DNA of 64,000 bases from Sclerodactyla briareus (lineage: Eukaryota > Echinodermata > Holothuroidea > Dendrochirotida > Sclerodactylidae). The DNA is taken from the NCBI GenBank assembly GCA_026419785.1, contig JAODTK010005753.1, forward strand, positions 124,001 to 188,000, given 5' to 3'. Under the pieces are notes generated by a model. The model saw only the letters and a program-made list of their open reading frames with translations. It searched no databases and was not told the DNA's origin. A program made the translations under genes and the position numbers. Shown here piece by piece: positions 12,287 to 23,790 of this stretch. Position 1 is the first letter of the stretch, and each line of letters begins with the position of its first letter.

Positions 12287-13149
12287 GAGCAAGTATTCAT
12301 TATCAGTCGAGGACCGACATATGAAAAAAACACACCGTCCAGCCGAGACCTTTTTCTAACCGCCGGAACGATATCCGATCCCGGTAGGAATTGATGGAAA
12401 TGCATGTATGAGGGAGCCCTGCACCATTAGGGGGGGGGGGGGGGGGGGGGTTAGGGAGTCAGGTCCTCGGAAAAGGTGGTAAACTGAACTTGAGAAAATA
12501 ATTTTGCAATCTGTGTTTAGTAACGAATCTCCTATCTGTCCGAGGACGTCCCTGTAAAAATAAATACACATTCCTATCCTTCCGAGGACCAACACACACC
12601 ACACCATTTGTTTGTTGAGGTTTAGTGGTGGTCCCTCCATGGATATGAAATACGCGCGCGGCGTGTGTTGTGTGAGTGTGTGTAGGTGTAGGTGTGTGTG
12701 TGTTGTGCTGTGCGCGCGCGCGGAGCGGCGTACTCAGTCTGCTCAGATGGATTGCCGAATTTCATGTGCGCTATAGGGATCATGGCTTAAGTATCTGGTA
12801 TATCATTAAATCCAGTGCCTAACATGCTGACGACAATATGCAGTCTTAGGTGGACATTGCAACCTTGTTTAACCATGGAATAAAACGTCCCACTGTACTA
12901 CGTGTCCAAAAGACTATTTCAGCAAAGCAGCGATGAATCAGTAGTTACATGAAAATCACCCTCTAAACACCTTTTTTTTAGCACTTTTGCTCCTACATTC
13001 AAATAACATTCAAAATGACATGTTTATAATTAAACACATCTGCACATATTAGGAACATGCCTGAATCTCCCGTCTAGAAACTAAATATAATAGTTGCCAA
13101 ATATTACAAACGTTGTGTTTAAATGTCCTAAACACGGTAACGTTTTTGA
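12287..13149. other. No gene; G-run and alternating CG/TG tract
   Basis: A run of 21 G bases lies at 12430-12450. A second alternating purine-pyrimidine tract, with CGCGCGCG and TGTGTG words, lies at about 12650-12726. The rest is AT-rich with no recognisable exon. Confidence 0.6.
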
Positions 13150-13189
13150 GCGTGTGTGAAAAACAGTGCAAAAGCTGCACGTGAATAAG

Positions 13190-13420
13190 TTCCGTTACGA
13201 ACGATCCCGCGTGTGTGTCTATGGGGCAGGGAAAACGTTTCCGCGTAGCCTACCTTTTTCCGCGCCATGGTTTCCGCGTCCGCGTTCCGCGCGCCTACTC
13301 CGCCTAGTAAACCGCTTGAAAGGGAGATTCCATATAAGTGCGGGGCGGAGGCGGCAGTGATTCCGACATTTCGAACATTGCTCGTGAACGCGCTCTTATA
13401 TACTGTATGCCGATTGGCAG
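13190..13420. promoter_or_regulatory. CpG-rich patch, possible promoter remnant
   Basis: This short patch is much richer in CG than its surroundings, with CCGCG, GCGCGC and GGGGCGGAGG words. A TATA-like CATATAAG lies at about 13330 and an inverted CCAAT (GATTGG) at about 13413. The order of these elements is not that of a typical promoter, and no following exon was recognised. It may instead be part of the repeat family with the GC-rich hairpin that begins just downstream. Confidence 0.2.
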
Positions 13421-13472
13421 AGATGAACAGGGGCGTATGCAGGATTTTTCAATCCGGGAGGCGCGGTGTTAC

Positions 13473-13509
13473 TATCTATGCGGAGCGCCAACATCGGTTG
13501 GCGCGGAGC
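13473..13509 (+). repeat. GC hairpin module, copy 1
   Basis: GCGCCAAC at 13485-13492 is perfectly mirrored by GTTGGCGC at 13497-13504 with a four-base loop. The preceding TATCTATGCGGA and following GGAGC match the other copies of this module at 13.9, 14.5, 15.1, 15.6, 20.3, 23.7, 25.6 and 25.8 kb. Confidence 0.8.
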
Positions 13510-13902
13510 TTACAAGAAATTTTGAGGTTTTAACACATCCTAGGTCGCGAAAAGGAATGTTTATACTCACACTATCGTTTGCAAACAAAGTTCATTCTCG
13601 TGGTGGAAATTACAATGAAAACAAAAAATGATTCTTTGCATAGTGTCTTACTGGATTATATTGAATTCTATATGTGAGATTGGGTTTTCCTTCTCCACAT
13701 ACAAATTCAACACAATACAATACATAGCATACGAGTGACAGCATTGGTTCCTCTGCCTGTCCGCCCATACATTATATGGCCCCACTACACGAACGCCGAC
13801 TCTCAATTTATGATCACTAATATGTACAGTGATTACAGTTTCTTATTTATTTTTTTCTAATATATGTTGCATTGGGGGAAGATGTGGACTGCAATTTATT
13901 TA

Positions 13903-13942
13903 CTATCTGAGCGGAGCGCACCATCGGTTTGGCCGTAGCGCG
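13903..13942 (+). repeat. GC hairpin module, copy 2
   Basis: CTATCTGAGCGGAGCGC is followed by CACCATCGG and a TTGGCCGTAGCGC right arm. The hairpin is imperfect through indels, but the flank is close to the consensus. Confidence 0.7.
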
Positions 13943-14523
13943 CGCATAAAATTTGACTTTTTCTACCTCCTAATCGTCCGGAAAGGCCTTGCCGGGCCTA
14001 ATTGTTGCGAATATCTGGATGTCAAGTTTTAGTAAGACATGAATTTGAAGAGTTTGCCGACTCTGCATAATATAGGCCAATAAATTAACAACACAGCATC
14101 TATATGTTCACCATAAGGTAGGAATATGTCAGCAGTGATTTCAAACTAACTACCAAGAACCTACTTCACATAGTAAAATTTACTTTACCAGTGAGCTAGG
14201 ATTGAACACCCCACCCCTTCATCTTAGCCATTGATATCTGATCAGCAAAGTGAAATTGTGAATTAATGTACACAAGCACCCTTTTGAAATGAAGGAGAGA
14301 TTTTGCTGGGTAATCTGAACGGAGCGCGTTGTTTGCTTGTGGCGGCGAGAATCGAATGTCACTCGGCTTGCAGGAAATAAATAATTTCGGTACTTGACTG
14401 CCAGTGGCGCAAGCTAGATTTTGCCAGTAGGGGGCGCGGGAGAAGGGGGAACTAGAGCAAAGTTGTCGCCAGACTTCTCGTATAGGGGGGGGACCGACAT
14501 TTTCAGAAGGAACAAGACGAATC

Positions 14524-14552
14524 CATCTAACGGAGCGCCACCATCATTCGGA
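14524..14552 (+). repeat. GC hairpin module, copy 3
   Basis: CATCTAACGGAGCGCCACCATCATTCGG keeps the left arm and loop of the module. The right arm is degraded. A run of eight G followed by ACCGACA lies about 35 bases before it, as in related copies where a C or G run is adjacent. Confidence 0.6.
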
Positions 14553-15132
14553 TCATACACGTGAATTTGTTACCGTCCAGCCCCCAGATGGCCGGAAATG
14601 GCCTTCCCCGGGCGTTTTTGGCTGCACGTGGGCAAGCTCACACATGTGCATTTTCATGATCAAAATTTGTAATCGCTGGAAAATTTGGAACAATTGCTGC
14701 GCCATAACTAGATCCACCAGTGCGCGTGAAGCGCGCACTTTTTCTCATGATTTCCAGCGACCAATCAGAATTCGAGCAGTTGGGACATTCAGCCATCTTT
14801 CGCTCTGCTGTCCCAACCATGATCTAAATGTTATGCCATTGATTGCCTGAAACTTCCGATAGAGTTTCCTGGAGCGAACCACGCGTTGGAATCCGCAGTC
14901 TGATAACCTAGGCTACTGCAGTTCCCAATTGCGCGTGGGTTGAGAGAGGGAAAGAACGGACAAGAGGCTAATGGGTTTATTAGTACCAAAAGAGGTTGAT
15001 TGTAGTTTTCAGTTCAATGAGAAGTTGTTGTATAGTTCCCCTCACAGATATGTAATTGAGCTAGGGGTTCAAGGAACAGATTTTTTGGGGGGGAACCCGG
15101 CTCGAGTATTTCCATATGGTCGTTCATTAATT

Positions 15133-15162
15133 TCGAGCGGAGCGACAGCATTGGTTGGTGAT
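15133..15162 (+). repeat. GC hairpin module, copy 4
   Basis: CGAGCGGAGCGACAGCATTGGTTGGTG resembles the module with substitutions in both arms. This is a weak copy. Confidence 0.45.
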
Positions 15163-15580
15163 GTAGGTCCCCTGTAATTTTGGATAAGGTCTCCTCGATG
15201 TTACGAAAGGGCAATCTTCCAATCTTCCCTGATCTTTTCCAGCCTTCGTTTTTGTAGGGGCGTTAGACCATTGGAATGGTGATCTTGTCCATATCATCCG
15301 ATAGAAATTACGCCAATAAAAAGGAAAGGCCTAACTTCCATCGGCAGTTCACGAAGAAACCACGTATTTTTTGTGGGGCCTCAGTAAGATCTTTACAATT
15401 TTCCATTCTCCCCCCCCGGGCCCGAGTTGCGGCCGCACTACGAGTTCTCGATCTCAACTGGAGTCTGCACTGCCTCGGATCCGTTGATAATGGTGTTGCC
15501 TAACTTGTTTGTATTACACCTGACTGTACTGTCTCAAACTATTGGGCGGGTGGGGGGGAGGGGGTAAGGATGACGTGGCC

Positions 15581-15613
15581 TATCTAAGCGGAGCACCCTT
15601 ACCGGCTGATGCG
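15581..15613 (+). repeat. GC hairpin module, copy 5
   Basis: TATCTAAGCGGAGCACC followed by CTTACCGGCTGATGCGG. The left flank is well kept and the right arm weak. It is preceded by a G-rich run at about 15550. Confidence 0.55.
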
Positions 15614-15687
15614 GATCGTATTAAGGATGTTTATTAACTATAGGGCAGGGGTCTATATAAAACCGCACGTCCGCCCTGAGAAATGGG

Positions 15688-15809
15688 TTTTCTCCTCTCT
15701 CCTCTCTTTTCTCTTCTCCTCTTTTTAGTCTTTTTCTCTTTTTCTTTTCTCCCTTCCCTTTGCCTTCCCCTTCTTTCCTCCCCCTATTTTTTTTCCCCCT
15801 CCGTCTCTT
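15688..15809. repeat. Polypyrimidine/polypurine tract
   Basis: About 120 bases are almost exclusively C and T on the plus strand, broken by few purines. The minus-strand Lys/Arg/Glu-rich ORF across it is a by-product. Such tracts can form triplex DNA. The palindrome GGGGGCGCGCGCCCCC follows at about 15816-15831. Confidence 0.85.
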
Positions 15810-17199
15810 AACCCGGGGGGCGCGCGCCCCCACAGCCCCCGCTGGATCGCGACTGATGAAGATGGTTCCACGTCCCTTGGCATGACCCATTCCAAGGTAG
15901 AATGAAACGAGCACTGCGTAGGCGAATTACTACATGTACCAATTCACGTTGATCCGTATCACCGTAATGATTTTATTGCATCTCTTCCCTCGGAAACAAA
16001 CTAGCGGTCTGTATACATGGGCTTCTGCTGCATTCCTATGTTTTTTTTCCTTCCATCACCATACAGTTTATTTGGCGTGATTCGCTTCTTTATCACGTAA
16101 TTAATAGTTTTCGATTTCCAATTTATACTGCACCCGCATCCGCACATAATGGGAACTCTACTTTCAGTCGACGGTACTTATTAACGATAGTGATGATACT
16201 ACATGGGTGGCGATCGTTATAACACTATTGATTACGGTCAATCAGTTGACGAATAATACTGCAGGACATATATCATCTCTACCAACGGATCTTTGAAGAG
16301 ACATTACGGCCATGGAAATTTTGAGAACAGCGTGAAAAATACAAACGATCTGTCGTGGTTCCTTGTCATAAGTTGTTAATAATATCAACTTTAGCACCTT
16401 GAACTGACTGATAGAAACAAAAGGGCTACTTCCTCCATATTTGCCAATACATATCCTGATATTATTTTGCTTTGTATCAATAAAAAAGTGTTTTGTCTAG
16501 ACCCCCTTAAACATATGGGTTAGTGATCTCCAGTGTCCATGATTAGCATTCCCTATAATTTCCCCACGTTTTTGCCTCTCCCGACTTTGGAATCGTCTTG
16601 AACTAACTATACCAAAATCAATCAGGTTCTTCCTGTTTTATACTAGATTTCAGGGCGGCGATCCAGGGGGGGGGGGGGGAGGGGACGGCGTTTTCCCCCC
16701 CCCCCCCAATATTTCGGTTGGGGGACGGCAATGCATTTTGTCCCCCCCCCCCCCCATATTTGAGCCCGACTGCTATTTCCGCTGACATGTTCCGACATGG
16801 TTCCCATCGCATCCCATGTTCAAACAAATGCCTGATGACCTAAATGATCAATTGAGTGAATTCTGCTGCTCCAATTTCTAACATTTCTCGCGCTGCGCGC
16901 GGGTATTTCGTGTGTCGTAGTGGTTTTCAAAATATGTGTGCCTTCTGCAGACATATTATGATCCTTAACGTTATCAATTAAAACTAGAAAATGTCGGGCG
17001 GTAAACCGCCGACTTATCGATCCCGCATCTCTTCTTCAAGAAATGTTGGTGCACATGAAACCAGGACAATATTCGTGGAAGAATACCGTTAAAGACTTGT
17101 GAAGCGACAACGTGTACGGTAAATGGGTCATTCCATAATGCACTTGTTAATTGTATTATGCACCCCTACAGCCCCATACAAGGTGCGTCCTTAATAAGC
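15810..17199. other. No gene; facing G- and C-runs near 16.7 kb
   Basis: Mostly AT-rich DNA. At about 16667-16760 a G-run, a C-run, GTTGGGGGACGGCAA and a second C-run follow each other, and GACGGC next to a G- or C-run is repeated in both directions. These runs resemble the C-runs beside the hairpin modules. A GGCGGTAAACCGCCG inverted repeat lies near 16997. Confidence 0.55.
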
Positions 17200-18140
17200 A
17201 CTTTATTCAAGATTCGACCATTTAACCACATGACCCCCCGACAGAGGTCAAATTCAGGTCAACAGTTTTTTTTATTGCCCAATTGTTACTCTCCATGTGA
17301 TAAATCCACTCCTAGGAGGCATTTTGGCATTCCGATTAACACACCCTTGCTATGCGAAAAAGAACCTACAAATCAGTTTTTGACCCCTAAGTGACCTAAT
17401 ACCTTCAATGACATGGCGGGTGTTATAAAAATTGTTTACAATCTCCATTGATGCATCCCCTCCTCGAAGCACATGCAGTCCAATGATCATGTCCAATTTT
17501 ATTGCGAAAAAGGTATAAAACTTGAACCTTATGATCCCTTGTAACCTACCACAAGTAAGTGGTCCGATCGAAGCGGGCGTTGTTTCCCTCCATAAAGCCC
17601 AACACAAGCTCAATCAATATCCAAAAATAAACCTTTTCTACTTTTTTCACCCGTGACTCCTTAATAAGCACATTTATCCAAGATTCGACCTTTAACCACA
17701 TGACCACCGCGACAGAGGTCAAATTCAGGTCAGAGGTCAACACATGCGGTCAACAATTATATCACAATGGTGAACCAGCCAGCCTTCGCAAATATTTAAT
17801 TCTCCGATTATAGTCCACAAACAGTTTTTACCCCTAAGTGACCCCGCCTGACCTTTAATGATTGACAGTTTTTATGAGAAATTGTTCTCTACTCTCCATG
17901 TGATACTTCAACTCTTAGGGAAGAAAAAAGCGTTTTTGCATTCTGATGAACCCACCCAGTTCTATTAGCCGAAAAAAGTACTAAAATCAGTTTTGGACCC
18001 CTAAGTGACCTTTACTTGCCTTCAATGACATGGGCGGTTTTATGAAAATTGTTACACTCCCTGTGAATGCCTTCCACTCCTAGTCGCATATTGCATTCCA
18101 ATGAACAGTCCCAATGTTATTGCGACAAAAGTATTAAAAA
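17200..18140 (+). repeat. Degenerate tandem array, about 165-170 bp units
   Basis: The phrase TGACCCCTAAGTGACC, followed by a CTTTCAATGACATG-like stretch and by CTCCATGTGAT, recurs near 17378, 17822 and 17990. Partial units with ACCACATGACC lie at 17225 and 17695. The two best-spaced copies are about 168 bases apart. Copies are diverged by substitutions and indels and no ORF is preserved. Confidence 0.7.
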
Positions 18141-18670
18141 CTCATATTTTTGACTGATCAGGACAACTAATATGCAAATTAGTCCCACAAAGTTACCTCA
18201 GTGATCTTGATGCATGAATCATTTATCATGAGCGGTAAGTAGGGCCATTCACCACAAAGTGTCGTCAAATCCCTAAAAGTTGAGAAAATAATTGCAATTA
18301 ATTATTCTAATTATGCCTAAGCGAACGAATATGTAAATTAAACACACAAATTACTTCAGTGATTCAAACGCAATTGAATAATTTATCGGGACTGGTTTTC
18401 GAAGGGTTCCTAACTCACACAAGTTTCCGTGAGAATAAATCCAAAATAAAAGTTTATAAATTTGTGCCTATTGCTAATTGGGCCAACTATTATGCCAGTT
18501 AGTCATGCAAGATGACCTCCAGTGACCCTCGGCGCACATTGGGAAAAATTCATTGGCAGTGATAGTTGGCCCTATTCAACCAAGTTTCATGGAAATCCAA
18601 TGACGTTTGAATATCACATACATTATGCTAATTAGCTATTGGCCAAAGAAATGCAAACTTGACCTCGATG
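18141..18670 (+). repeat. Second degenerate tandem array
   Basis: Units carry a TATGCAAATTAGTC-like word, then a GTTACCTCAGTGA-like word, then CATTTATC and a GGCCATTCACC-like stretch. They recur near 18170, 18330, 18490 and 18625, so the period is about 150-170 bases. It follows the previous array directly and may be a related satellite subfamily. Confidence 0.65.
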
Positions 18671-19125
18671 ACCTGAAATTGTTGTCAGTTTTCGGCGGCT
18701 CCATAACTACCCACAAACCACCCGTTTGTCGTGTAATCGGCACGAACTTGAAAATTTTGCGAAAAACCTGCAAAATAGAGGGCAACAAATATACGATATA
18801 GCCCCTGTTCGAACGTAGCCGAATTTACCTCATCGACATGTGTACCAAGTTTTGGGTCCAATCGGATAAAGTGTTAAAGAATGAGAGCGCTAACGGCCTA
18901 AAGTTTTCCGGCGCGGCGGTGGCGGCGGTGGCGGCTGCGGCGAGCCGGCGGCGGCGGAGACGGCGTCACACGGCCCAAAACCATAATATCCCCGACCCGA
19001 ACTCTTACAGTGTTGCGGGATATAATTATCATGAAAGAAGGGTTCTCCTCCAATCCCTATCGTTTACAAAGACTGGGCTTACCAGCTTGGTGTGTTCTCC
19101 TTCATTGGACGTTGTCCGAACAAAT
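18671..19125. other. No gene; GGC-rich trinucleotide tract inside
   Basis: At 18909-18965 there is a run of GGCGGC, GGTGGC and GCGGCGG triplets. An Ala/Arg-rich ORF across it is the result of the triplet run. I see no domain around it. Confidence 0.6.
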
Positions 19126-20330
19126 TGCTATCTTGAGGTGAAGGGTTGAGACGACGGGGGTAGTCTACCACCCTGGCGGGATCTGTGATTTTTATTATTT
19201 ATGGTGCGACTATTTAGTTGAGTGCCACTAACTGTGCACATACTATCAACTATGAGGGGACACGTGCGGCATCGAAAATGCACCAGGGAACACCAAAATT
19301 GCGTTGTCAGAAAGACATGATTCCAAATCAAGGTGAAGAAAAGGCTGTCCAGAGTGAAGTCCCAAATATTGCCTGAATTGTTGATGGAATGCCCAAAATG
19401 TCAACTTTGTTGTCTTTGAAGGGACGAATGCTGGGGCGACGGGCTAAGACGTCACCACCTGGCGGGACTTGATTTGTTCTGGCGAAATAGGTCTTCTGCA
19501 CATTTAAAATAGAGTATTCGCAATCCAATTTATGGGTGCGACCCTTTTTTGAAAGTTGGTTGCCCGCACGATGCACATACTCAACACACTAAGGGGGCAG
19601 GCACACGGTAAGGGTGGAAACCCCATAAAATTGCCATCGAAGATTCGGCCAGTTAACGCCACAATTTTCCGTGAAAAGACATGATTAAAAGTTTTGGTGA
19701 AGAAGTTTTATATCCAAAGATTGCCTGCCTTTTAGATGAATGTCCAAAGTGTAAAATTTTTCGCAGCGCGCTCCGCGCGCGCTTTTGCGTTGTTTTTACG
19801 TCTGTGCTACACATATTTGGCCACAAGTCTGGCTCCAAGCAAGAATGTCCCTCCCCATGCGCCTATGGTCCTCAAAGAAGATATAAACGGGGGCCGTCTC
19901 TTTGAGTAAAAAACTCAGACCTGCCCTATCGTAAGTTATGAGGTCAGAAAGGATCCAGTGCAATGTCGATCGTTGGTCAAATTGGAACCTTCCAAAACTC
20001 GCCCTTCACGTGAATCGTAGTGGTGGTGCATTGCCCCATTTTCGATTGATCCTTTCATGACTGCCACCTCACTGCATCGTATTTCAGAATGGTCACAGCA
20101 CACAACGCGAAACCTTGAAATTGATCCTAAGGCGATAAGTTTTTGGGAGAACCTTCCTCTCAATAAAAAAATTGTTATCATGATAGGAATGCTGCTGATT
20201 CCCATAAGGGCATGGAAGTGCCGTTTTCTGCAATCTAGGGGGTCTGTCAAACGAAAAATTTTCATTGTAACGCTACGGCGCCAACCTGCGGTGGCGCTCC
20301 GCTCAGATGGTATTTCATCTCCGTCCGTCC
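19126..20330 (+). repeat. Long dispersed repeat, copy 1
   Basis: This block shares many landmarks with 22963-23790: CTATCTTGAGGTGAAGGGTTGAG, GGCGGGATCTGTGATTTTT, TGCACATACTATC, the GGAATGnnCCAAAATG region, the CCTTTCATGAC stretch, AAGTGCCGTTTnCTGCAATCTA, and finally a hairpin module and a C-run. The left third (19126-19425) is repeated again in diverged form at 19430-19760. The element has no intact ORF. Confidence 0.75.
20269..20312 (-). repeat. GC hairpin module, copy 6 (reverse)
   Basis: GCGCCA at 20278-20283 pairs with TGGCGC at 20292-20297. TCCGCTCAGATGGT follows, which is the reverse complement of the flank seen in copies 1-5. A run of about 20 C bases begins 20 bases further right. 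Confidence 0.8.
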
Positions 20331-22962
20331 CCCCCCCCCCCCCCCCCCAACCGCCAACCAAATCGCCGCCCTTCTAGATTTTGCAATCTACATCCTAGGA
20401 TGGGTAGACTGTAAGCATGAGACAGGCACTGTCCAAAATCGAGTAGTATAGTCCAGTTGACAGAGCGAAGGTCCACCACCCGGAAATTCAAACCCAATGG
20501 TTCGAAAACCTGTCGGGTCTATCAAAGACTGATATCTGAATGCCTTTCCGCTGCGCGTTCACAGAGCTATTGGAGCAGGAACAAACGAGGCGTAGGCAAT
20601 TTGCAAGTGCTGTCTGTTATTATTCCTGTGGGCTTTACCGTATGAAGGATTCGTGGTGAATTTGATTGGTGAATCTACGAGTGCAGGAAACCAATTAAAG
20701 CTCTTCAAGGGACACTGGCTGCATTGATCGTTGAATTAGTCACCGCGAAACTCGCCTCTTCTTCTCGACTAATGCTCAGATAGTCGAGGCAGGAGTGTAA
20801 CCAAGACCAACCTGCTCCCGAACTGCCGATTTTACGTCCACATCCGAAAGGACGACCAGTGGAGTTCTATGAACGATCACGTTCTCGGACCCGGGGGAGC
20901 GTAAGCGTAGTGTCAACGTGTTGCTCACAGCTTCCGCCCTAAAGTCCCCACCCCGCTAATAGCCGGCCCATGGACTCACACACTACATTGACTCCCTTCG
21001 AGGGCCTGCCGTGGCCATTAGACGTTTTTCGCCAGGGATGTCCCACCCACCCTGTTGAAGCTGACATTCACACCGTCATGGCACTCCCCAATTTCACTGT
21101 ACCTTGAACGTTTAGATTTTCCGCTAGGGTTGCCCGTGTTCTTTTGCCTTTTTTTTCCGACCGGTGGCGCAAGCCGGAAAATCCCAATTTTTACCAACAT
21201 CAATTCACTAACTAGAAAATGGCCCAAAAGTCGCTCAGACCTCACAAAAACAGCCTCTCAGGTGCTTTTCTACATGGTCCTGTCTAACACAGGTAACATT
21301 AGAGCCGAGAGGGGTCCAGAAGTCGCTGAGAATTGGGTTTCAATGTGATTTTTTGGACTCTTTTTTTTGACTGGGTACTCATCCGGCGGACGAACCTTAG
21401 CAACTGCATAGTGGCGTGAGACCTAAGCAGACGATATGGAAAGCCGTTTCCTAAAATAGAGGGGGCTTCGTTCTTTAAGTATATACCACGGTCTAACATC
21501 ACACAGTTTGTTTATGCAACACCGATTGGGGTTAAAGGGTCATCCTGTACATATAAGTGAGTGAGGCTGATTCTAGTGAACAAAGTCAAACGGCTGTTTC
21601 AACAGGCTAGCTGGCAGCCGACAGACACATTCATTGCAAATATCCCCGTAACATCTGTTCCCGAAAGACCACTGTATTCCAGCGGAACTATGAGGTGAAG
21701 ACCAAGACCCGCCCATCGCCACTGCAAGTTCGTCCACTAGGCGAAGCGTCAGGTGACCGCCGGAATCGAACCCGGAGCTGACAGAAAGTTTCCGTTTCCC
21801 AGGTTGCATCCTTGCCGGGCCTCGGAGTCCTCTGCTTCGCAGTATTTTATATCAATATCTCAGGAACTGGAAAGCGACAAATATAAACTGACACTCCATC
21901 ACGCCAGTTTTCTAACAACAACACCTCACTTTTATTCGCAGAGATGTTCAATAGTGTATAGAAAATTGTATAGAGCTGTAGTTTTTCGAGTTTTTTCATA
22001 TCACATCTTACATTTTTTATTTCCGTTGTCCTCAGATTCCGTATGGTCTCATCACCTTCTCTATACATCCTTACATTTTCGAAATTATGTTCTGACACGA
22101 TTTTATCCAGCATTCTAACACCGTCGGCCATCCGGCTTTTCGTCACTAATCCGTCGCCTCCTGCGGTTGTTTCTCGGCTAGTATTCATCTCCCTGTTTCT
22201 GTTATATTCCTCTATTCTGCGGCCGAGCCTACAAGCCCTCTGATACCTCTCTTGTAATCGACAGTAATTCCGTTCAATCAGATAAACGGTGGCTGCAGGG
22301 AGCCGTGAATAAAAAGAAATCGTGTCGGAGTTACAGTTTTCTCATGCACAATGCGACAATAATTATGGCCATAAGGTAACTAACGAAGTTTAACAATCTG
22401 TATTCCCAAAACTCCCGCGGCAATATGGTACGATTTATAACATAATGAGCATTAGGCTGGATCCATAATGCGCGCATGTTACTCGTGTAGTATTGTGTAA
22501 AAATCGCAGTTTTGCGAGTGAATCGATTTTTTTTCTGGAAAGGAGTGATCTGGTGTGGATAGATAACAAACAATAAATTCGACCAACTCATGAATAAGCT
22601 CACTCTCTACCCGGTAAAGAATGAATATATATTCACATCAGTTACAAACCGTTTGAAAATTCTGTCATGAAGCTAAATAAATTACAATATTCCACAACTC
22701 TTTTGAAGAAGGAGTCTTGAGAGTGCATTACATTGTGCAACATGCAAAAGAAATTCACGTGTACAGCGCTCGTCGTACGTGACGCATAACCTATTTCGTC
22801 ATGGAAGTAACATCTCGTTGGCGTACCAACCATAACGCCTGCAGATGAAGAAATCAGAAAACCTGGTTGCTACTTATGAGTTTGAAACTCATGGACGTTG
22901 TCGATTTCCTGTTAGGGAACCGGTTAGTTGAATGAACAAACAAATTAACATACACATAGCTA
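20331..22962. other. No gene recognised
   Basis: Apart from the SINE fragment at 20.74-20.88 kb, this stretch shows no recognisable gene. Near 21756 a perfect pol III B-box word (GGTTCGATTCC, minus strand) is present without a convincing tRNA fold around it. Confidence 0.5.
20742..20880 (-). mobile_element. Fragment of tRNA-derived SINE, 3' half
   Basis: ACTCGCCTCTTCTTCTCGAC, then CTGCTCCCG, TTTTACGTCC and a GGAGTTC stretch follow the same order as the reverse complement of the SINE at 6795-6960 and the minus-strand SINE at 30250-30370. The tRNA-like head is absent here. Confidence 0.65.
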
Positions 22963-23790
22963 TCTTGAGGTTAAGGGGTTGAGGCGACGGAGGTATGTTC
23001 TACCCCCTGCGGGATCTGTGATTTTTCAAAAAATTATGGGGTCGACCACTTGTTGAAAGTTGGGTACACGGTGCACATACTATCCTATGAGGGGCACACG
23101 GTGCGGCATCAATGCGTCCCGGAACGCCACAAATTGCGTTTTTCAAAATAACTCATAAACAAAATTAAAAAATTTTCAGTGAAAGGCTAAGTCAAATATC
23201 GCCGACTTTTCGATGGAATGGTCCCAAAATTGTAAATTTTCGCGAGACTTGCGCGCAGTTTGCGTTTTCCTTCTGTGTTTTTATACTCCTTTGTCCACCT
23301 GTCCTGCCTGTCTGTCCCCATTTGGAAGTGTCCCTCCCATGCGCCTGTGGTCAATGGCAAAAAGTACAGAGAAGGGCCAATTGCAATGTCGTGGGTCCAA
23401 TTGGATTCTGCAAAATATCGCGCTTCGCGCGGTGGGGAACGTGTATGGTTTATTGCCGTTTTCCTCCCATTTCCATTGCTCCTTTCATGACCGAACCCTC
23501 ACGTGCAATCGTATTTTGGAAATGTCACAGCACCCAACGGAAACTTTGAATTAATCCCTGAGTCGAATCCGGCGATGAGTTCTTGGAAACGTTCCTCCCT
23601 TTCCTAATAAAATTTGGTATCCACTCTACATGTGACATGTTGCTTACTGTCCCCCTAAAGGCAAGGAAGTGCCGTTTCCTGCAATCTATGGGCCCTGTCG
23701 AACGATTTTTAATTGCGTAGACGCTACACGCCAGCCCGGGTGGCGATCCGCTTAGAAAGTATACATCCTGTCCGCCCCCCCCCCCCAATC
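22963..23790 (+). repeat. Long dispersed repeat, copy 2
   Basis: A shorter version of the repeat at 19126-20330, in the same orientation and ending in the same way with a hairpin module followed by a C-run. The CGCGCTTCGCGCGG word at about 23418 corresponds to the GCGCGCTCCGCGCGCG word of copy 1. Confidence 0.75.
23719..23760 (-). repeat. GC hairpin module, copy 7 (reverse)
   Basis: GACGCTACACGCCAGCCCGGGTGGCGATCCGCTTAGAAAGT keeps the whole layout of the module, with one indel and one substitution in the stem. Confidence 0.65.

Larger units (their letters stand above)
13510..15687. other. Dispersed-repeat territory, no gene
   Basis: Between the hairpin modules lies repetitive DNA of the same family, including an AGTGGCGCAAGCTAG word near 14403 and G-runs. 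Short ORFs are present on both strands but none shows a recognisable domain. Confidence 0.5.

Noticed and set aside
12002..12405. Minus-strand His/Thr-rich ORFs of up to 161 codons
   Set aside because: They are translations of the TG microsatellite, and all six frames are open there for the same reason.
15621..15914. Lys/Glu/Arg-rich minus-strand ORF resembling a nucleolar protein
   Set aside because: The composition follows directly from the pyrimidine tract. There is no conserved flank and no splice signal.
21700..21800. Possible tRNA gene on the minus strand (perfect B-box word near 21756)
   Set aside because: I could not find a matching A-box, an anticodon arm or a closed acceptor stem at the proper distance. 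It is more likely a SINE remnant.
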